Notes under the pieces: model-generated
What the model was told of the DNA's origin: nothing
The model's input: only the letters and a program-made list of their open reading frames with translations
The model's database searches: none
Shown: one piece after another, positions 26,161 to 39,305 of the stretch
Numbering within the stretch: position 1 is the first letter of the stretch
Layout of the letters: each line of letters begins with the position of its first letter
DNA from: Puffinus mauretanicus
Taxonomy: Eukaryota > Chordata > Aves > Procellariiformes > Procellariidae
Direction: 5' to 3'
Assembly: GCA_023333565.1 (NCBI GenBank)
Contig: JAJKFH010001094.1
Location: 3,472,001 to 3,536,000, forward strand
Length of the DNA: 64,000 nt
Made by a program: the position numbers and the translations under genes

Positions 26161-27829
26161 GTACGAGGGGCTGGTGCCGCCCGGCCCCGGCTGAGGGTGG
26201 TGGAGACGGGGGAAGGATCGGTGTTGCCTCCCGGCGGCGAAGTGCGAGGCGGGATGGGGCTGTCAGCGGCCTCGCTGCCGGGAAAGGCCCTTCCCGGAGC
26301 CGGCAGCCCCCGCCCGGCCGGCGGGATGCGGTGGCGGGTCGTGGGTGTGCGCTGTCATCCGCGCCCGGCTGCGCGGGTGCCCGCCTTTGTGCTTCGGAGC
26401 CGGCCGGTCTGCGCGGGAATGGGACCCCCCGCCCCCTGTCCGTGGGCACTTCTGCGGGTGGTGGGTGGCCGGCGGGGGGGGGGTTTGCTCTCCGTGGAGC
26501 GTATGGGCTCTGGTGGGTTACGGGCTTAGCCGTCGGCCTGTCGGCTGCATTTCACTAGCGAGCAAATAGTGTAGAATTATGATGAGCGACGTGCCGGCAG
26601 GGATTGACATCATTTGGGGATGTGGACGCGCGCAGGCAGTGATGAAGAGTCCCGCGCTGAATTTTCGGTGGCTACATCCTTTCCCTGTAAAAGCAGAAGC
26701 CCCCAGGTTTGGTTCTTGGCTCCTTGACAATGCAGCAAAATTTAAAGCACAAACTGCCTTTTTTTCCTCCTGCTCTGTTGCTGTAAGCCGATCTTGTGAT
26801 TTCATATTTTGGTTGTTACCTTGTGTTATTATGTAACTGCATTTTTTTGTTGGCAATTAAATAAAATAACTTACTATAAGTACGTTAAGAACATTGCCCC
26901 AGCCTGTAGCATTGTCAAATGCTGCTTTTCTCATTTCGCAGCCTGCATAGATAATGGGTTTGTACTGACACAGGCACATACAATTCATTTTGTTGTCTCT
27001 TGCATCGTTTCCCGTGTGTTTCTCTGTAGTTGCAGAAGAAATTACTTGGCCTGGGTTTAGATTTTTGCGTCCTGCTGTTTGGAGCTGCAGTAGTGCCTTT
27101 TTTTTTATGCTGCACTCAGCAGAAGTGCGTAGTGAGACTGTACAACAATCAGTCAGGCTGTGCTCCTGTCCACATATTTACCAGCACTACCGTCTCATTT
27201 TGTGGGGCACCTAGCCCTGTCTGAACATGGCAGCAATTAGGGGCAGGGTGCTGCTGTGCCAGCGGTGCCACATAGCAGGTGGTCAGCTGTGCCTTTCTGA
27301 TTAGTGCTCATACGAGGATTGCAGTTATTACAGTAATTCATTTTAGCTTGGGGATTCATTTTGAAAATTTGGATTTTCCACTAAGAAGGGATTATCATTT
27401 CTCTGTGTAGTACGTGTGTTTTATGAAGAAGTAGAGCACGGTATGTATCCTGGCTGCTCTCTCTACTTCTGTCTGTCTCACACCCGTTTGGACAACACAG
27501 GTGCAATGTTGATTTTCATGCTGGAACCAGAATTAGATGTAAAAAGCAGCGTGTGCTTAGTCAACACACAACACTCATCCTGTCAATGCAGTCTCACTGT
27601 AGTATGGGGGTGGGAGGGGAAGAGTGTCTGTCCTTACGGAGGAAATGCTGGGTGAATTTACTTGTTTGTTTCAGGAGGGTGAGTGGGGAGTTAGCTCAGA
27701 ACAAAGAGTGGTTGGTCAGATGGCCAGTGCTTGAGGAGCAAGCGGCGTGCGAGTCGGTGGTGGATGGCATGTTGTATCACTCGTGTGATACATACGCTAA
27801 TGTGTTGCTGACTTAATGTGACCTGAGCT

Positions 27830-28320
27830 TTAGACTCCTAACCTTTTTACTATCAATCAGCTCTTTCTCATCAGCTTACTCGTTTGAAACCAGAGCAGGC
27901 CAGAGCATGAACTGATGCACTCAGTGACTTTATCAGGAACTATCAATATCTGAATGTGACAGTGATTTATTTGAAAGCAAACTGTGTATGCACGCTCAGA
28001 ACATCCCAAAGAACTGATTCAAAATCCATATGCTTGGTATTTTAAATGCATTCTAATAAACAACGTGGTATTTATTGTATTCCCATAAATAACTGGCTAA
28101 GACTTTTTACTAAAGTGCATCTTTCTGTGGCTTTGCGTTTCATGTACGTGGCACATGATCTAGCATTCTTTGCGATCGTGAGATAATCCCTGTGAAGCTT
28201 CGTGGAATTTCACACGTGCTATGTCTGACGCTAAGTAGCGTTCATTCATTCTTTACCTTGGCGCCTTTTGAGTAGTCGTCTTAAACAATGCAATTACTTG
28301 AATAAATAGTGTAAGCAGAA
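27830..28320. promoter_or_regulatory. Candidate conserved non-coding block
   Basis: This AT-rich block keeps several CpGs (for example GCGATCGTGAGATAATCCC at about 28,170, and GACGCTAAGTAGCG). It also contains CTATCAATCA (PBX/HOX-like) and CATAAATAA words, and no repeat signature. CpGs decay quickly in neutral AT-rich DNA, so their survival suggests constraint or recent unmethylated status. This is an inference from texture only. Confidence 0.3.
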
Positions 28321-31300
28321 TTTAGTTTATTAGCTGCTTTTTGAGATACTGCAAAAGATGTGGTTGTGGCATAGTGGCAGGGGGGGATTCAAGTGGGGAG
28401 AGTGATGGCGTTGAAGAGTTGGTGTCAGGCCAAGAGCTGTTCTAACAAAGAAGTTGGGTTACCTATTTTTTTAAGTTGTTGAAAATCTGTCTTGTGGACA
28501 CAGGTATTAAGGTTGCCCCTGTGGTTTCAACTCTGAAAGCTACTTTTTAAAAAAAAATCCCGCAAGACAACCTTCCCATTCCCCCACCAGTTAGGCGTGT
28601 TGCTAAGTTGAAACAGAAGGGCTTTTAGTAATTTAAAAAAGCAATTATTCCAAAGTAGCTTAATTTGTGATGATGGACTTGGCTGGACAATGTAACTTGT
28701 CTTCACGATGACTTTCCTTTCGTTCTTCTTCAGTGTCTCTCTGGTCCTAAGCCTTATCTACTTAGTTTCCTCCAAACTTAGGGGTACCTGCAAGGTCTGG
28801 CTTCAGCATGCATAGATTGTAGTCTTTGTGGGTCCCTATAGAAGGGGAGGAGAGCTTGAGCCTTATATAAGTGCGCTGGCTCGCTCTCCCTCCTGTTCTG
28901 TAGCAGGGATGCTTGCCAGCCTAAGCCAAAGTACGCCTTTATGAATACCACCCAAAACAGTTCATTGGGTATCCAAATACACGCGTGGCTTCCATGAGTG
29001 GATCATACCTGCAGCTTTCCAGTGTATGTAACTAGGAACTATCAGTGCACTGGGAGCCACTGGCACCTCAGATGCTCCCCAGCCTCCAGTAGCACCTGCG
29101 CTGCTGGGAATGTCGCTGCAGCCTCGGCCGTTTCCCTCGGATCGGCTTGCAGGAGTAGCTGGAGGATGGTCCTGCTCGTACCAGTTTGTGTATCTGCCTA
29201 TTAGCGTGAAAAGGAATTGCAACGCCCCCTTTTCAGGGTGTCTGTTGTTTGTTTACGCTCAGTGGCTTTCTCGGTTTTGGCAATAAGGAGATGAGTCAGT
29301 TTTGCTTCTGTTTAAGGCTTTTTTTTTTACCCATTTCTCTTGGAAGATTTTATGTGCTGTTGTGATTCTGCCATGGCTCAGTGGCAAACACTGCAGGGGT
29401 TTGGTTTAATTCCTTACACATACATTTCTATTGGTCTTAGATATCATGAACATGAATTCTAATAAAGTCTAAAACAGGCTAGATCTTACATACTTATGCA
29501 TTTGTCCTAAAACACAGCAATATTTTGGTTTCTACTGATAATCTCAGGAGGGCGGGGGTCATGCAACACAGGAAAAATAAAAGCACAGCCAGTAGCAAAG
29601 GGCAGGCTGAGGTGCCATCTACTCCAGTTGATGTTTTCCAGCTGAGATTTGAGGCCAGCAAGAGCTTTAGAGTTAATTAAGAAGAAATGGCAAGATGCTT
29701 TGACGTAGGGAGCCCAGGGTCATTTTCATTACAGTTAATGAATGGTGGTTAGGTAGCTGTATAATGGGCTTGTGAGTCAGTCTTGGCACTTTTGATCAGC
29801 TATGCCATGGCTAGGGTATCCCATCGTCAGTTTTGAAGTAGGATGTTTAGGTTCTTCAGGCAGAGCTCCTCAAGAGGTGCTGGGACTGTCCCTTGGCAAG
29901 ATGGTGTCCTCATCTCAGATGTTTGTGGGTTTACCAGAATATGGACTGGTAAGACTGGTCCAAGCTACAGGCAAAATAGGCTGTTGTCATGGGCAGCAGA
30001 CTGCTGGGGGCAAGAGGCTGGCTGTAGCTCCACAGCCTGCTTTTGCTTTGGAAAGAGGGAGGAGTTGGGTTGAAGCAGGGCAGCAGCTGAGCCTGAAGCG
30101 GGGTTCCCCTGCTTGCAGTACCTGTTGCAGCTCCTGTTTGTCCTCTCCCTCCAGTGGCGGCAGCAACAGAAACCTCAGCTCCTCAGGACTCTTCTTCCCC
30201 AGCTCTCCACTTTGTCATCTCACCCTCTTTTTCCATGAGTTAGGAGCAGCCTAAGCTTGATCTCAGCCCCTCATCCTTTTGTCCAGAACAATGTCTACAA
30301 TGCAGATAAACCTTGAGATGGCTTGGGGGCTGGCGGGGAGTGAGATGCAAACTGTTCCTTTTAGACCTTAAAAAAGGGGGGAACCCTGGTGCTCTTGTTT
30401 GAAATATCGAAGTAAATGATCAGTACCGTGTTCCCCAGGGAATCACTGTGCTCCATTGTATTGCAAAGTTATTTGAGGACGTGGCAGCGCAGGCAGCGTT
30501 CCCTTGCTGCAGAGCAGAAGGTCTGTGGGAGAGAGTGTGTGCACAGCAGTCAGGAAGGCTATTATTGAGACCTTTGCTGAGGTTTCATTTTATGCATTTA
30601 GCAAAACAGGTTCTCTCTTTCACACTTTCCAGATATTTTTGTATTTCTCTACAGATGCTTGTGGAACACCAACATTTGTTTGGTTTGAAGCCTGAATTAA
30701 AATTCCCAACCAATGTCTAGAGGTAAAAGGGAAAAAAAAAAAAGCAAGTGTTTGTCCCAGAATTAAAATCCATTTAAATTTGAGAGTTGTTAACCCATGA
30801 AATAGTGATGCAGTATAGAATGTCTCTTGGACTGAATCACTTGTGTTTAAAATGGAACATGCTCTAAAAATAAATGGGTAATTGCTTCAATGTAGTCAAT
30901 ATGGAATTTAAAGATGACTGACAGAGTGATTTGTCATCCATCTCCATAGCAGGGAGTCATCTGGGAAGTCTGTGATGTTAAAGGCATTTGTTTCTATTAG
31001 TACCTTTTAAAGTAGTTTTGTTAATGAGCTCTTGAACACCAGGACTGAAATCTGTCATGTGGTATAATTAATTTTTCCATACCATAGGAAAATGTGTGCC
31101 ATGTGCACCTTCAATTACCAAATCAGGTTTCTCGGGTCCTGAAATGTGTGGTTCAGCAGGCCTATTCTTTTAGAGAAAGGAGGAGCATGCTGTTCTTCTG
31201 GTGCCAACAAAGTGCTTTCACACGTCTCCATGTAAAATTTAGAATGGCATCCTGCAAGCTTGGGAAGATCTGTTGTTGAGCTACCCACTGTATGCATACT

Positions 31301-32089
31301 TTTTGCAGAGGGGAAGACTGATGGATACCCCTCCCAAACATGTGTAAGCAGAAGAGGTGGAGCGGGAAATTGTCTGCTTTTCCCAAGGGGGAGAGAAGAG
31401 CAAGAGAAGGGGAATGCTTGACGAGATGGTCAAACAAGTTGTTCTTCACTGTGTGCTGGTGAAATGCCCGAGTGCGGGTTGCATGGAGCAGACGGGTCAA
31501 GGAGCTGTGCTCTGGATCATAAGTGTTGCTGTGACTCCTCTTCCTCCCTGAAACAAACTATCCTGCCAAAGTCTCTCTCTGGCAGAACGTGTGTTGTATG
31601 TTGTACAGACTTTAAGCTAGGTAAGAAGCAATGAAGTTGGGGGTAAGCCAGCTTTGTGTGTGAGCTGGATGCCTGTTGTAAGGCACTTCCTGAACCATTC
31701 AATCTGCAGTCCTCCTTCCTGCTGGACACAACGAATGTGTGGGGGGCTACCTGCCTGGGCATCTGTGGGCACGCTTACAAGTGCTTGACAAACTAGTGGG
31801 ACGGATGGGATCGGCTGATATCCTAAGCTGGTCCTTGGGCAGCTAGATGCTTTCCTTTGAAATCTGGGCCCTGTCAAGATTGATAGTGTTGTCAAAGTAG
31901 GAGGTAGTCTTGTGCCTACATCTTAATGCAGCCTCAGGAAAATTTAAACTTAGAATTCACGTTCTAATGCAGAACATCCATCAAGTGTTGGGTTATTTCT
32001 CAAGTGTCTTTTAATGATGTGTTTCAAAAAAAAAAGCTATGGGAGAGGCCTTAGGATTTTTAATATAAAAAATATATATGCTTTTTGTG

Positions 32090-32500
32090 TGCGACTGCAT
32101 GGTTGCCTGAAGAAGACAAAGACAACAGATTTACCCGCTGAAGCAGCATCTTGATTTAAAGAGCAAGGTTTAGTTGCTACATATTTAATGTGAAAAGGGG
32201 GGAAAAGTGGATGAAATGTTTAATCTTGGAGTCAGAACACACATTTCCAAGATGATGCTATTCAAGGTTCATGAAAGGCCCATTAGCCATTAAGTTGTCT
32301 GCTGCCTTGGTTACAGGGCCGTGGAAGCTATGTAGAGATTTGCAGTGAGATCTTTTCATGAACTTTTAAGTTGCTTAATTTGACTGCAGCATGCTCTCAA
32401 ATGGTAGTCAATGTGAGGTCAGTACCATGATTCAGAAATACTACATATGTACCCTGAGTCATAGTAGGGACCTGATGCTGGGATAAAGCATTATTGAGCC
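32090..32500. promoter_or_regulatory. Candidate conserved non-coding block
   Basis: The block is repeat-free with closely packed homeodomain and bZIP-like words: CCCATTAGCCATTAAGTTG, TTAAGTTGCTTAATTTGAC and CCCTGAGTCATAG. It has no coding frame. This composition is typical of deeply conserved vertebrate enhancers, but conservation cannot be measured from one sequence. Confidence 0.3.
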
Positions 32501-35500
32501 AAACCCTTTGGTCTAAAAATGAACAACGCTTTTCCTAAAGTTATTGGGAACTTTGCTTGATGAAGGACAGTGGTATCTGGCCTTTTGTGATATTTTTTTT
32601 TTTACAGAGCTGGGTATCAGGGAAGCTGGCTGTTTGCTGTGCCAGCACGAAGCACTGACATTTCTTTCTCATTGTTCTAGCAGCAGGCTAAAGCAGAAAC
32701 AACCATAGAAGTTACTACCCAGACAAGGTATTAAAGGCTAATGAGCTGAACTATATTTTTCTCTTCCTCTTCTTCTTAGGCTAGAAAAGGATTCTAACGT
32801 AGAAGCACCTGGTCCTGGTAGAACTCCTTTCCAAGACCCATCACTATGGTGGCTTATAAGAGTTAGGCTACCTGATTTACCTTCTTTTTGGTTTCTGCTT
32901 CTTAATGTCCCTCAAGGATTTTGCTTTGTGTGTGAAAGGAAATTACCCATTTTTTTCTTATCAGCGAAGCTCCCATTAAAGAATAAGATTTTCCACCTGA
33001 CTAAAGGCAGAATTTCTTATGTTGGTCAAAAAACTGCATGCTGGTGTAGAATCATTACTGGCTCTTGAAATTTGACTTTGTATTACTCCTTCATGCTCTT
33101 CAGAACTGTCACCCTCAAAGCATCCTCTTTGCAGATTTTCAAAGGCTCTCCCTGTCTGCACATCAGTGTGCATTCTCTCTGATAGTCTCCTTTTCCCCTT
33201 CAACCTTCCCACTCCTGAAGAACGGGGTGATTGCAAAGTATTGTTGTTCTTCCCAATGCACTTTGCATGGCCTAGGAACAGCTATCTGTGTAGCAATCTT
33301 ATGTCTCAGACAATTAAAACACGGTTTAATAACTCAGACTAATTCTCTGTACCCAATAGCATGATGTAGGCTAAAACCTCAGTGTCTGTATTTGAGCAAT
33401 TATATTAGGGCATTTCTAATTAAAAACATGTATCACCTAATTGTAAGTGTCTGAATTCTTAAATATCTGTCTTTTGCACTCAACTGGGTATAAAGCAGGA
33501 ACAGGTGCAGAGAGGGTACTTGCTTATCCTAGGGTGCTTAGGCCAGTTTACAGACCTGGTGTTAGAAAGGTTTTACTGTTGCTGTGGAGGGAATGAAGAA
33601 GTTTGGGACATGGGAGCAAAATAACGAGCAATCATGCTGCAGGCAATTCAGCAAAATTGTAGCAAAGGTGTGATAAAATGTTTTGGGTGCTTCTGTGGGT
33701 TCAACTTGCCAACTGTGCTGCTGAGGTTTGGCTAGAGGTGGATCCTAGAGGAGGGTGGAAGCAGGCAGTGCCTTCTAGAAATCTGATCTAAGGATCAGCT
33801 GCTGGATTTGCTTGTTGGAGCCACATGGTAACTTCTTCAAGGTGTCAGCCATATTGTCTTGTCCAGCTTGGAAGATCATCACAAGCCCAGGGAAGATGCT
33901 GCAGAACTTCTAGAAAGGGGCAGACTGCCCTTGGGCCCTCTCTCCTTTCTTCGTGTGTCTGCCTGGACCTGCCTGCCAAGGTGGCTTTTTGAAGCTTGGA
34001 ATAGAGGTAGTGGCCCAGGCCAGGCTCCCTGCAGCAGGGGTCTATGAACCCTCTGTCCTCACCGTCTTTTTAAAAAAAAAAAGTCTAAGGCTCTAGTTGG
34101 AAATGAGTAAGAAACAATTTCCCAAAAGATTGTACAGGAAGAAGTTGCTTGATTACAGATAAAAGGATGGATATAGGGTTGTGTGGGAGAGGTGGTATGT
34201 TTAAACCTCTACTTAGAGTGGGAATAGAAATGTTTCTGACAGAGCCTCTGCTTCTGTAAAATATCTTCATTGCCTAGTTCATATCAGAATGACTTTCTAA
34301 TGGTTATCAAATGTGGATTTTATGCTTGTATGTATGAATTATTTGTTGGTAAAATACAATTCTGAGGTTTGGACTCAAGTTAAATATATGCCTGTTTTGA
34401 CCTATTTTTCCCAACCTAATTCTGCCAGCTCTGTGTGTGCACGCGTAATGTTCCTTGCTTAGGGAGTCCCACTGACTTTAGAAAGGCAATGCACCTTAGA
34501 AAAGCTGGTAGGTAAGTGGTGGTAGCAGGCTCAGGGTTTGTATGAGATGGGCTGTCAGGCTAGCTCAGCAAGGGGAAGACGTGGAATAGGATGTTTGAGG
34601 AGGAGCCTACTGATGTAACACTATTATCTAGTAGCTCAGGAAGGGTCATCATGAATAATGTGTTTGGCTGACTTGTGACCTCTTCGTAATAGCTCTGAGA
34701 GATGGATAGGAGATCAATCTACTTGATGATCTTCTAATAACTCACTGGAAAACCCAGCTCATCTCCTTTAGCTACCTGGACCAAAAGGGATATAAATGCA
34801 GTATTGCTAATCCAAATAATCCCTTTGGGACCATGAGAGGGGACATCCACATGCTGAAATGAAAAGTGATGAGAGGGCCTTAAGTAAATGAAGATCTAAG
34901 CTGCTAAGTCTACATGGCATACTGTGAGCTTACTAGCTTATATCCAGGACGCTACAGCCATGTTTTGTGCAGCACTGCACCAAAAAGAGAGGCATAACAG
35001 ATTAGCTTGAGTTGGCTGCATGCGACTGGTTTATGTGCAGGCAGCAATAGGGTTCCAGCTCTGTGCCGCCCAGGGATTTTATTTCCAGTGTAATGCAGGC
35101 AAAAGCAGCTGGCTGCATCTCTGCCCCCTTGGTGTGCTTGTGCCCCGTGTTAGGAGCAAAGCTGCTTTGCGCTGCCCGAAGGGAAGCAGGTCCTCAGAAG
35201 CAGATACTCCAAAACCGGTGTGTTGGGTAGGGCCTGTTGCTCAGGGAGGAGCTGCCCTCTCCAGGAAGGGGTGTTATTATTTCTTTTGCACCTGACTTAG
35301 ATCAGACCTAGATCTGTGACTTTCCAGGAATGTGCCCTAACAGGCAGGGAGCTCCTCTAAGTGTGTGTGAGTATGGGACATGATTTACACCCATCTGGCC
35401 AAAGTCATTATGTTCTACGTAGAAGACTGGAAGATTCATTGAGCCAGAGAGCGAGAGGGAGCATAACTCTGATTTAATGGGTAGAGGGGGAGTTTGTGGG

Positions 35501-38500
35501 TTCCTTTGCCAAGGGCTGGTTCATGTGTTTTATATGCAGAGTAGTGAGTGGGATGTCAAGACTGGTGTTTCTGGGATGCACAGGAGCAGAAGACTAGGTC
35601 CCTGAATCCTGTTATGGTGAAAGCGTTTTTAACTTTAATGCCTAAATTCTGTGTAAGTCCCATTCTTTTGATCTGGACCAAAATATCTATGTTCAGTCTT
35701 AGTCTTCTGAACTGTTTTTATTCATGCCTCAGTGATGTGCCCAGTGGGAATCTGCATGTTTGTTTGGCTTGATTTATGCAGTAGTTTTCTGAGTTGAATC
35801 CTGGTAGCTAATGGTGAATATGAAAGCTTTCAGATACAAATTCCCATGCAATAGGATACCAATGTAATTCAGTCAGAGCTTTAATAAGCAACAGATTATA
35901 TGTGGTAACCAGTTCTTCAAGCCTCAGAGGACCTAGGATCAGAGCTCAGAAAGTTGTTGGGCTCACCTCTAAGAGTGAGAAGATGTAGGTGAGAGATTTC
36001 TGAAAAATGCTTTCCAGCTGCACCACTTGGCCAAAACCACTATCCTTCCATAACCACTTCCCTTGATCCTGTGTTCATGGTCTCTGGTAGGTGGGTAGGG
36101 CAGGAGGGAGACTTTGCAGCCATAGAGGTCTCAGATGGACTTCATGCAAATTGAGGATTTCTCGTCGGAGGAACATAGTTAACATTGCAGTCATGATAAA
36201 TGAATAAAAAAAGTTAGCTCCCTCTCAGACCTTTTAGTTTTTTTTTTTCCCAGTTTTTAAAGGAAGCAGGAGGGAAAAGTTTTTGTGCTTAAGTCAGCAG
36301 ACAAATTCTGCATCATGAGGTAGCAAGTCTTCTGTGTAATAAAGAACCATTTTTATGTAATTGCTTTGGAGGAAAAAAAATTATCCCGTTTTAGGCCAGA
36401 GAGGGTTGGTGTTTAGCAGACTTTCTTAGAGACCACTAAGCAAGTGCAATGTTCCTCCTCTTGCTGTGTGCACTTCGTGTCCCTGCAGTGCTGTTCTGCT
36501 GGGCTTGTCTTCGTAGTCCAGCTTCAGGTGTGGTTCAGGAGCTTGGACCAGCCCTTGGCAGCCCTGCTGAATGCTGAGTCACAGGGAAGAGCCGGAGACA
36601 CAAGTGTTACTCAGATCTGTGCCGGACTGGTAGATTATTTGCTGAAAACTAGAGACCCCTGCAAATCACATGCACTTCTTCAGTTGTTGATCGAGATTGT
36701 TTGGCGGTATAATTATGTTGTTCGTTTTCAGATGGCTGGCTGCTTGAGTGAAGAGATGAATTTGTTGCCATGTGAGCTACCCTGAGGCTACCAAGCCTCT
36801 CTTAAAAAAAAAAAAAACCCATGTATTTTTTTCCTTGCATATATTTTTTGGGAATACGTGTCATTTATGTGCAGACATTGAATCACTCTTGTTTTGATGA
36901 CTCCTTTCCATGGAGTGTCTCACCCCAGCAAAGACAGGCGACCTGGCAGGAACAAATCCAATGCACTGCAAACATGCAGCATAATTATCTTCTCGAAGTA
37001 GCTCTGGTGCATGCATGTGTGGGAGGAGGGGAGGCATATTAAGTAGTGGAGCTGCATGAAAATTTACCAGTGGAATGGTTTTCTGTCAAAAAAAATGCTG
37101 TTTTAAACAGAATCAAAATGTTCCTCATGAGAATGTTTGTACTGCAGCTGGCAGCTGTTCAGAGGACCTGGAGCCCTGCAGCCATGTTTAATGATCAGAT
37201 CCAGTTGGGAGAGATCAGAGATGGAGGTGTGGCAAAGTGGTGGTGGTTGTTGTTATGCTTCAGCTTTAAGGAAAACTTCAAAATGCTTCAACTTTCCACA
37301 GTGCAGAAAATGAGACTTGACCTACTCTGCTTCATGCAGCCATTTCTTAAAAACTATCATACTGTCTCCAGCGCACATCATCATTATAGTGTTGTACTAT
37401 TGTATTTACTTCGTGGAAGCCTGGGGCTGATCTCATTGCTATGCTGAGTTCGTTTAAATCACTGGTCTTGCACTAGGGATGCATTTGGCCTGTGAGGTCT
37501 TAAAATAACTGTGGGAAGATTTGCTGCATATTTATGTGGGACAGAGACCACACAGACTTTTCAGCTTGCAGTTTGGTAACACTTGTGCACTGGAAAACAA
37601 AAGCATGTCAGTGAGGGAACCCCCCCTCCCCTGCTTGCTTTTTGGCTTTAAAAGATCACCTTGAATGGGGTCCTGGCTCCCTTTTTTAATTCAATTTTTC
37701 CAGTTTAGATGCTAATGTTATTTTAGTAAGGTTCTCCTTTCCCCTGCCCCCTTTCCTGACAGTGCTGGGAGCAATTTTTTTCCCCTCTCATCTCCACTTC
37801 CCTCCACCTCACAAACACCTTTTTTATAGCCATTGGAGGCTAATATGTCTATTCTCTCAGTAGCAAGCCTGTAAGATGTTTGGGCTTCCAATCTAAGCTG
37901 GTGCAAACCAAGCATAGGGCTAGTGTTTAGGCCCTTCTGGTTTCAGTAGTGTTGGGACCTTATTTTTGGTTGCAAAAAGGCCTGTGCTTTGACACAGCTG
38001 GGCTCTCTTACTTAGGGTACAGCAAAGGCAAACTTTCTGCAGCAGAAAAGTGTTACTGTTACGGGCCTTCAAGGAAAGAAATGTCCCAGTTTGGCTCCAC
38101 TTCTCCTGTGGCAGTCAAACCGGGCGCCAGTGCAATGGACAGAAAAATGATGGCTTCAGTTAAAGTCTTACGGTTTCAAGAGCTTTTTCTTTCTCCCCTT
38201 TTGGCGTGATTTGTCTTGTTCCTGCAAAGACCTTTTTTCACCCTTTGCCCTGGGGGTTGTTCTGGTGTGTTGAAGACCATCCTCCAGTTGCTTAGTCTGT
38301 CAAAACGTGAATGTAGAAAATGCATTTTTTCTTAGTGTGAACACTCAACAGTGCGTTTGTTCGACAACTGAGTGCTTCCTTGTTCAGAGCACGCTGCGCA
38401 GCAATAACATAGCAGCTTTGTCATCTCCTAAGTAAGATGAAGAAAGAAAAGGTTAATGTTTTTTTTTATTATCCTGAGACTATTTCTCATTCTGTTTAGT

Positions 38501-39089
38501 TCACCAATTCCTTGTGCTTATTTGCTAGCACTTGCCTTGCATCCTGTGTGTACAGATACCCTTCGGTCTTTCCTTTGGCCCTGCACCCCCTCTGCTGGAT
38601 GACAGGCTGGAGGGGGTCCCTGCCATGTCCCTGGCTCCAGGTATCCACATAGCCAGAGGCAGAACTAGTCTGGAAGTGCTCTGTTGTCAGGGTAAAGCTT
38701 AGAGCTGTCAAACTTTTTGTCGGCCCATGGACGAAGCAAAAGAGGAATAGCAGAAACTTTATCACTGTGCTTAATGTTTTTACAGGTTAAGTGCAGATAG
38801 CCAAGTATTATACATGAAAAACAATTATATTTTGAAAAGTTCTTTCCCTTTTCCTTTAAGGTGTGCTGCTGTCCATGGATGAAAATGGGAATCTTTCAGA
38901 GATCCTTGTCATGCTCTGCCAGGAATGCTTAGCCATTTTCAATTTGTGGACCCTAATTCTTCAGACCTTAAATGCTCTTCTAACAGCGATGTGAACCCCC
39001 TCGTAGAAATGTCATGTCATATCTGCCATTCAGTTACCTATGTAACCTGCATTCTTCAGGCCTCGCAGTTTTTTAAAAAAAAAGGGTTT

Positions 39090-39305
39090 TTTCTTATGTT
39101 TAAAGTGAATTTTCTGTATTTCAGTCTGTGCCCATTGCCTCTGGTCCTGTCACTGGACACCGAGAAGAGCCTCACTCAGTCTGCCTCACTCCATCCCACC
39201 AGCTATTTATGCACATTGATAAGATTCCCCCTGAGCCTTTTCTTCCCCAGGCTAAATAATCCCTGTGCTTCCTTCTGCTTTTTTGGCCACTCTTTCCTGC
39301 ATGTT
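39090..39305 (-). mobile_element. CR1 LINE fragment (end of ORF2 region), reverse orientation
   Basis: The + strand is the complement of a CR1 ORF2 segment. Telltale words are TTTCAGTCTGTGCCCATTGC, TGGTCCTGTCACTGGACACC, ATTGATAAGATTCCCCCTGA and GCCTTTTCTTCCCCAGGCTA. In the sense (minus) orientation these encode the conserved [19 protein letters not shown] region of CR1. The copy is diverged with stops and small indels and is clearly dead. It lies about 0.55 kb from a second CR1 piece covering the equivalent region, so the two are separate insertions. A + strand open frame over it (38,925-39,380) is an antisense chance frame. Confidence 0.85.

Larger units (their letters stand above)
25480..26540. 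promoter_or_regulatory. CpG island, probable gene promoter
   Basis: Roughly 1 kb of very GC-rich sequence with abundant CpG dinucleotides sits in a window that is otherwise AT-rich and CpG-poor. This is the usual signature of a vertebrate housekeeping or developmental promoter. GC boxes include GGGGCGGGCC at 25,840-25,849 and GGGGCGG at 25,940-25,946. CACGTG E-boxes lie at 25,468-25,473 and 26,093-26,098. I see no convincing TATA box. A candidate first coding exon lies inside at 26,131. Long open frames on both strands here (up to 334 codons on the minus strand) follow from the scarcity of AT-rich stop codons and are not evidence of coding. Confidence 0.85.
26541..39089. other. Non-coding DNA, probable long intron; no further exon seen
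   Basis: No coding exon is recognised. Open frames up to 150 codons (29,802-30,254 on +) show no known domain. Blocks at about 27,830-28,320, 29,640-29,770, 30,780-31,080 and 32,090-32,500 are free of recognisable repeats and dense in homeodomain-like TAAT words, the texture of conserved non-coding sequence. If the exon at 26,131 is real, this is its first intron. Confidence 0.5.

Noticed and set aside
25445..26449. 334-codon open frame on the minus strand, with a 242-codon frame overlapping it
   Set aside because: It lies in the CpG island, where stop codons are rare. The predicted proteins are Pro/Arg/Ala-rich with no domain, and several frames are open at once.
25879..26529. 216-codon + strand open frame containing the candidate exon
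   Set aside because: Its upstream part is Gly/Arg-rich low-complexity of the kind GC-rich DNA produces, and it runs through the likely splice donor. Only the ten codons before the donor are kept as a candidate.
29802..30254. 150-codon + strand frame
   Set aside because: No known domain, no splice sites, overlapping open frame in another register, and low-complexity Ser/Gly content.
37046..37447. 133-codon + strand frame
   Set aside because: No recognisable family, and composition like the surrounding non-coding DNA.
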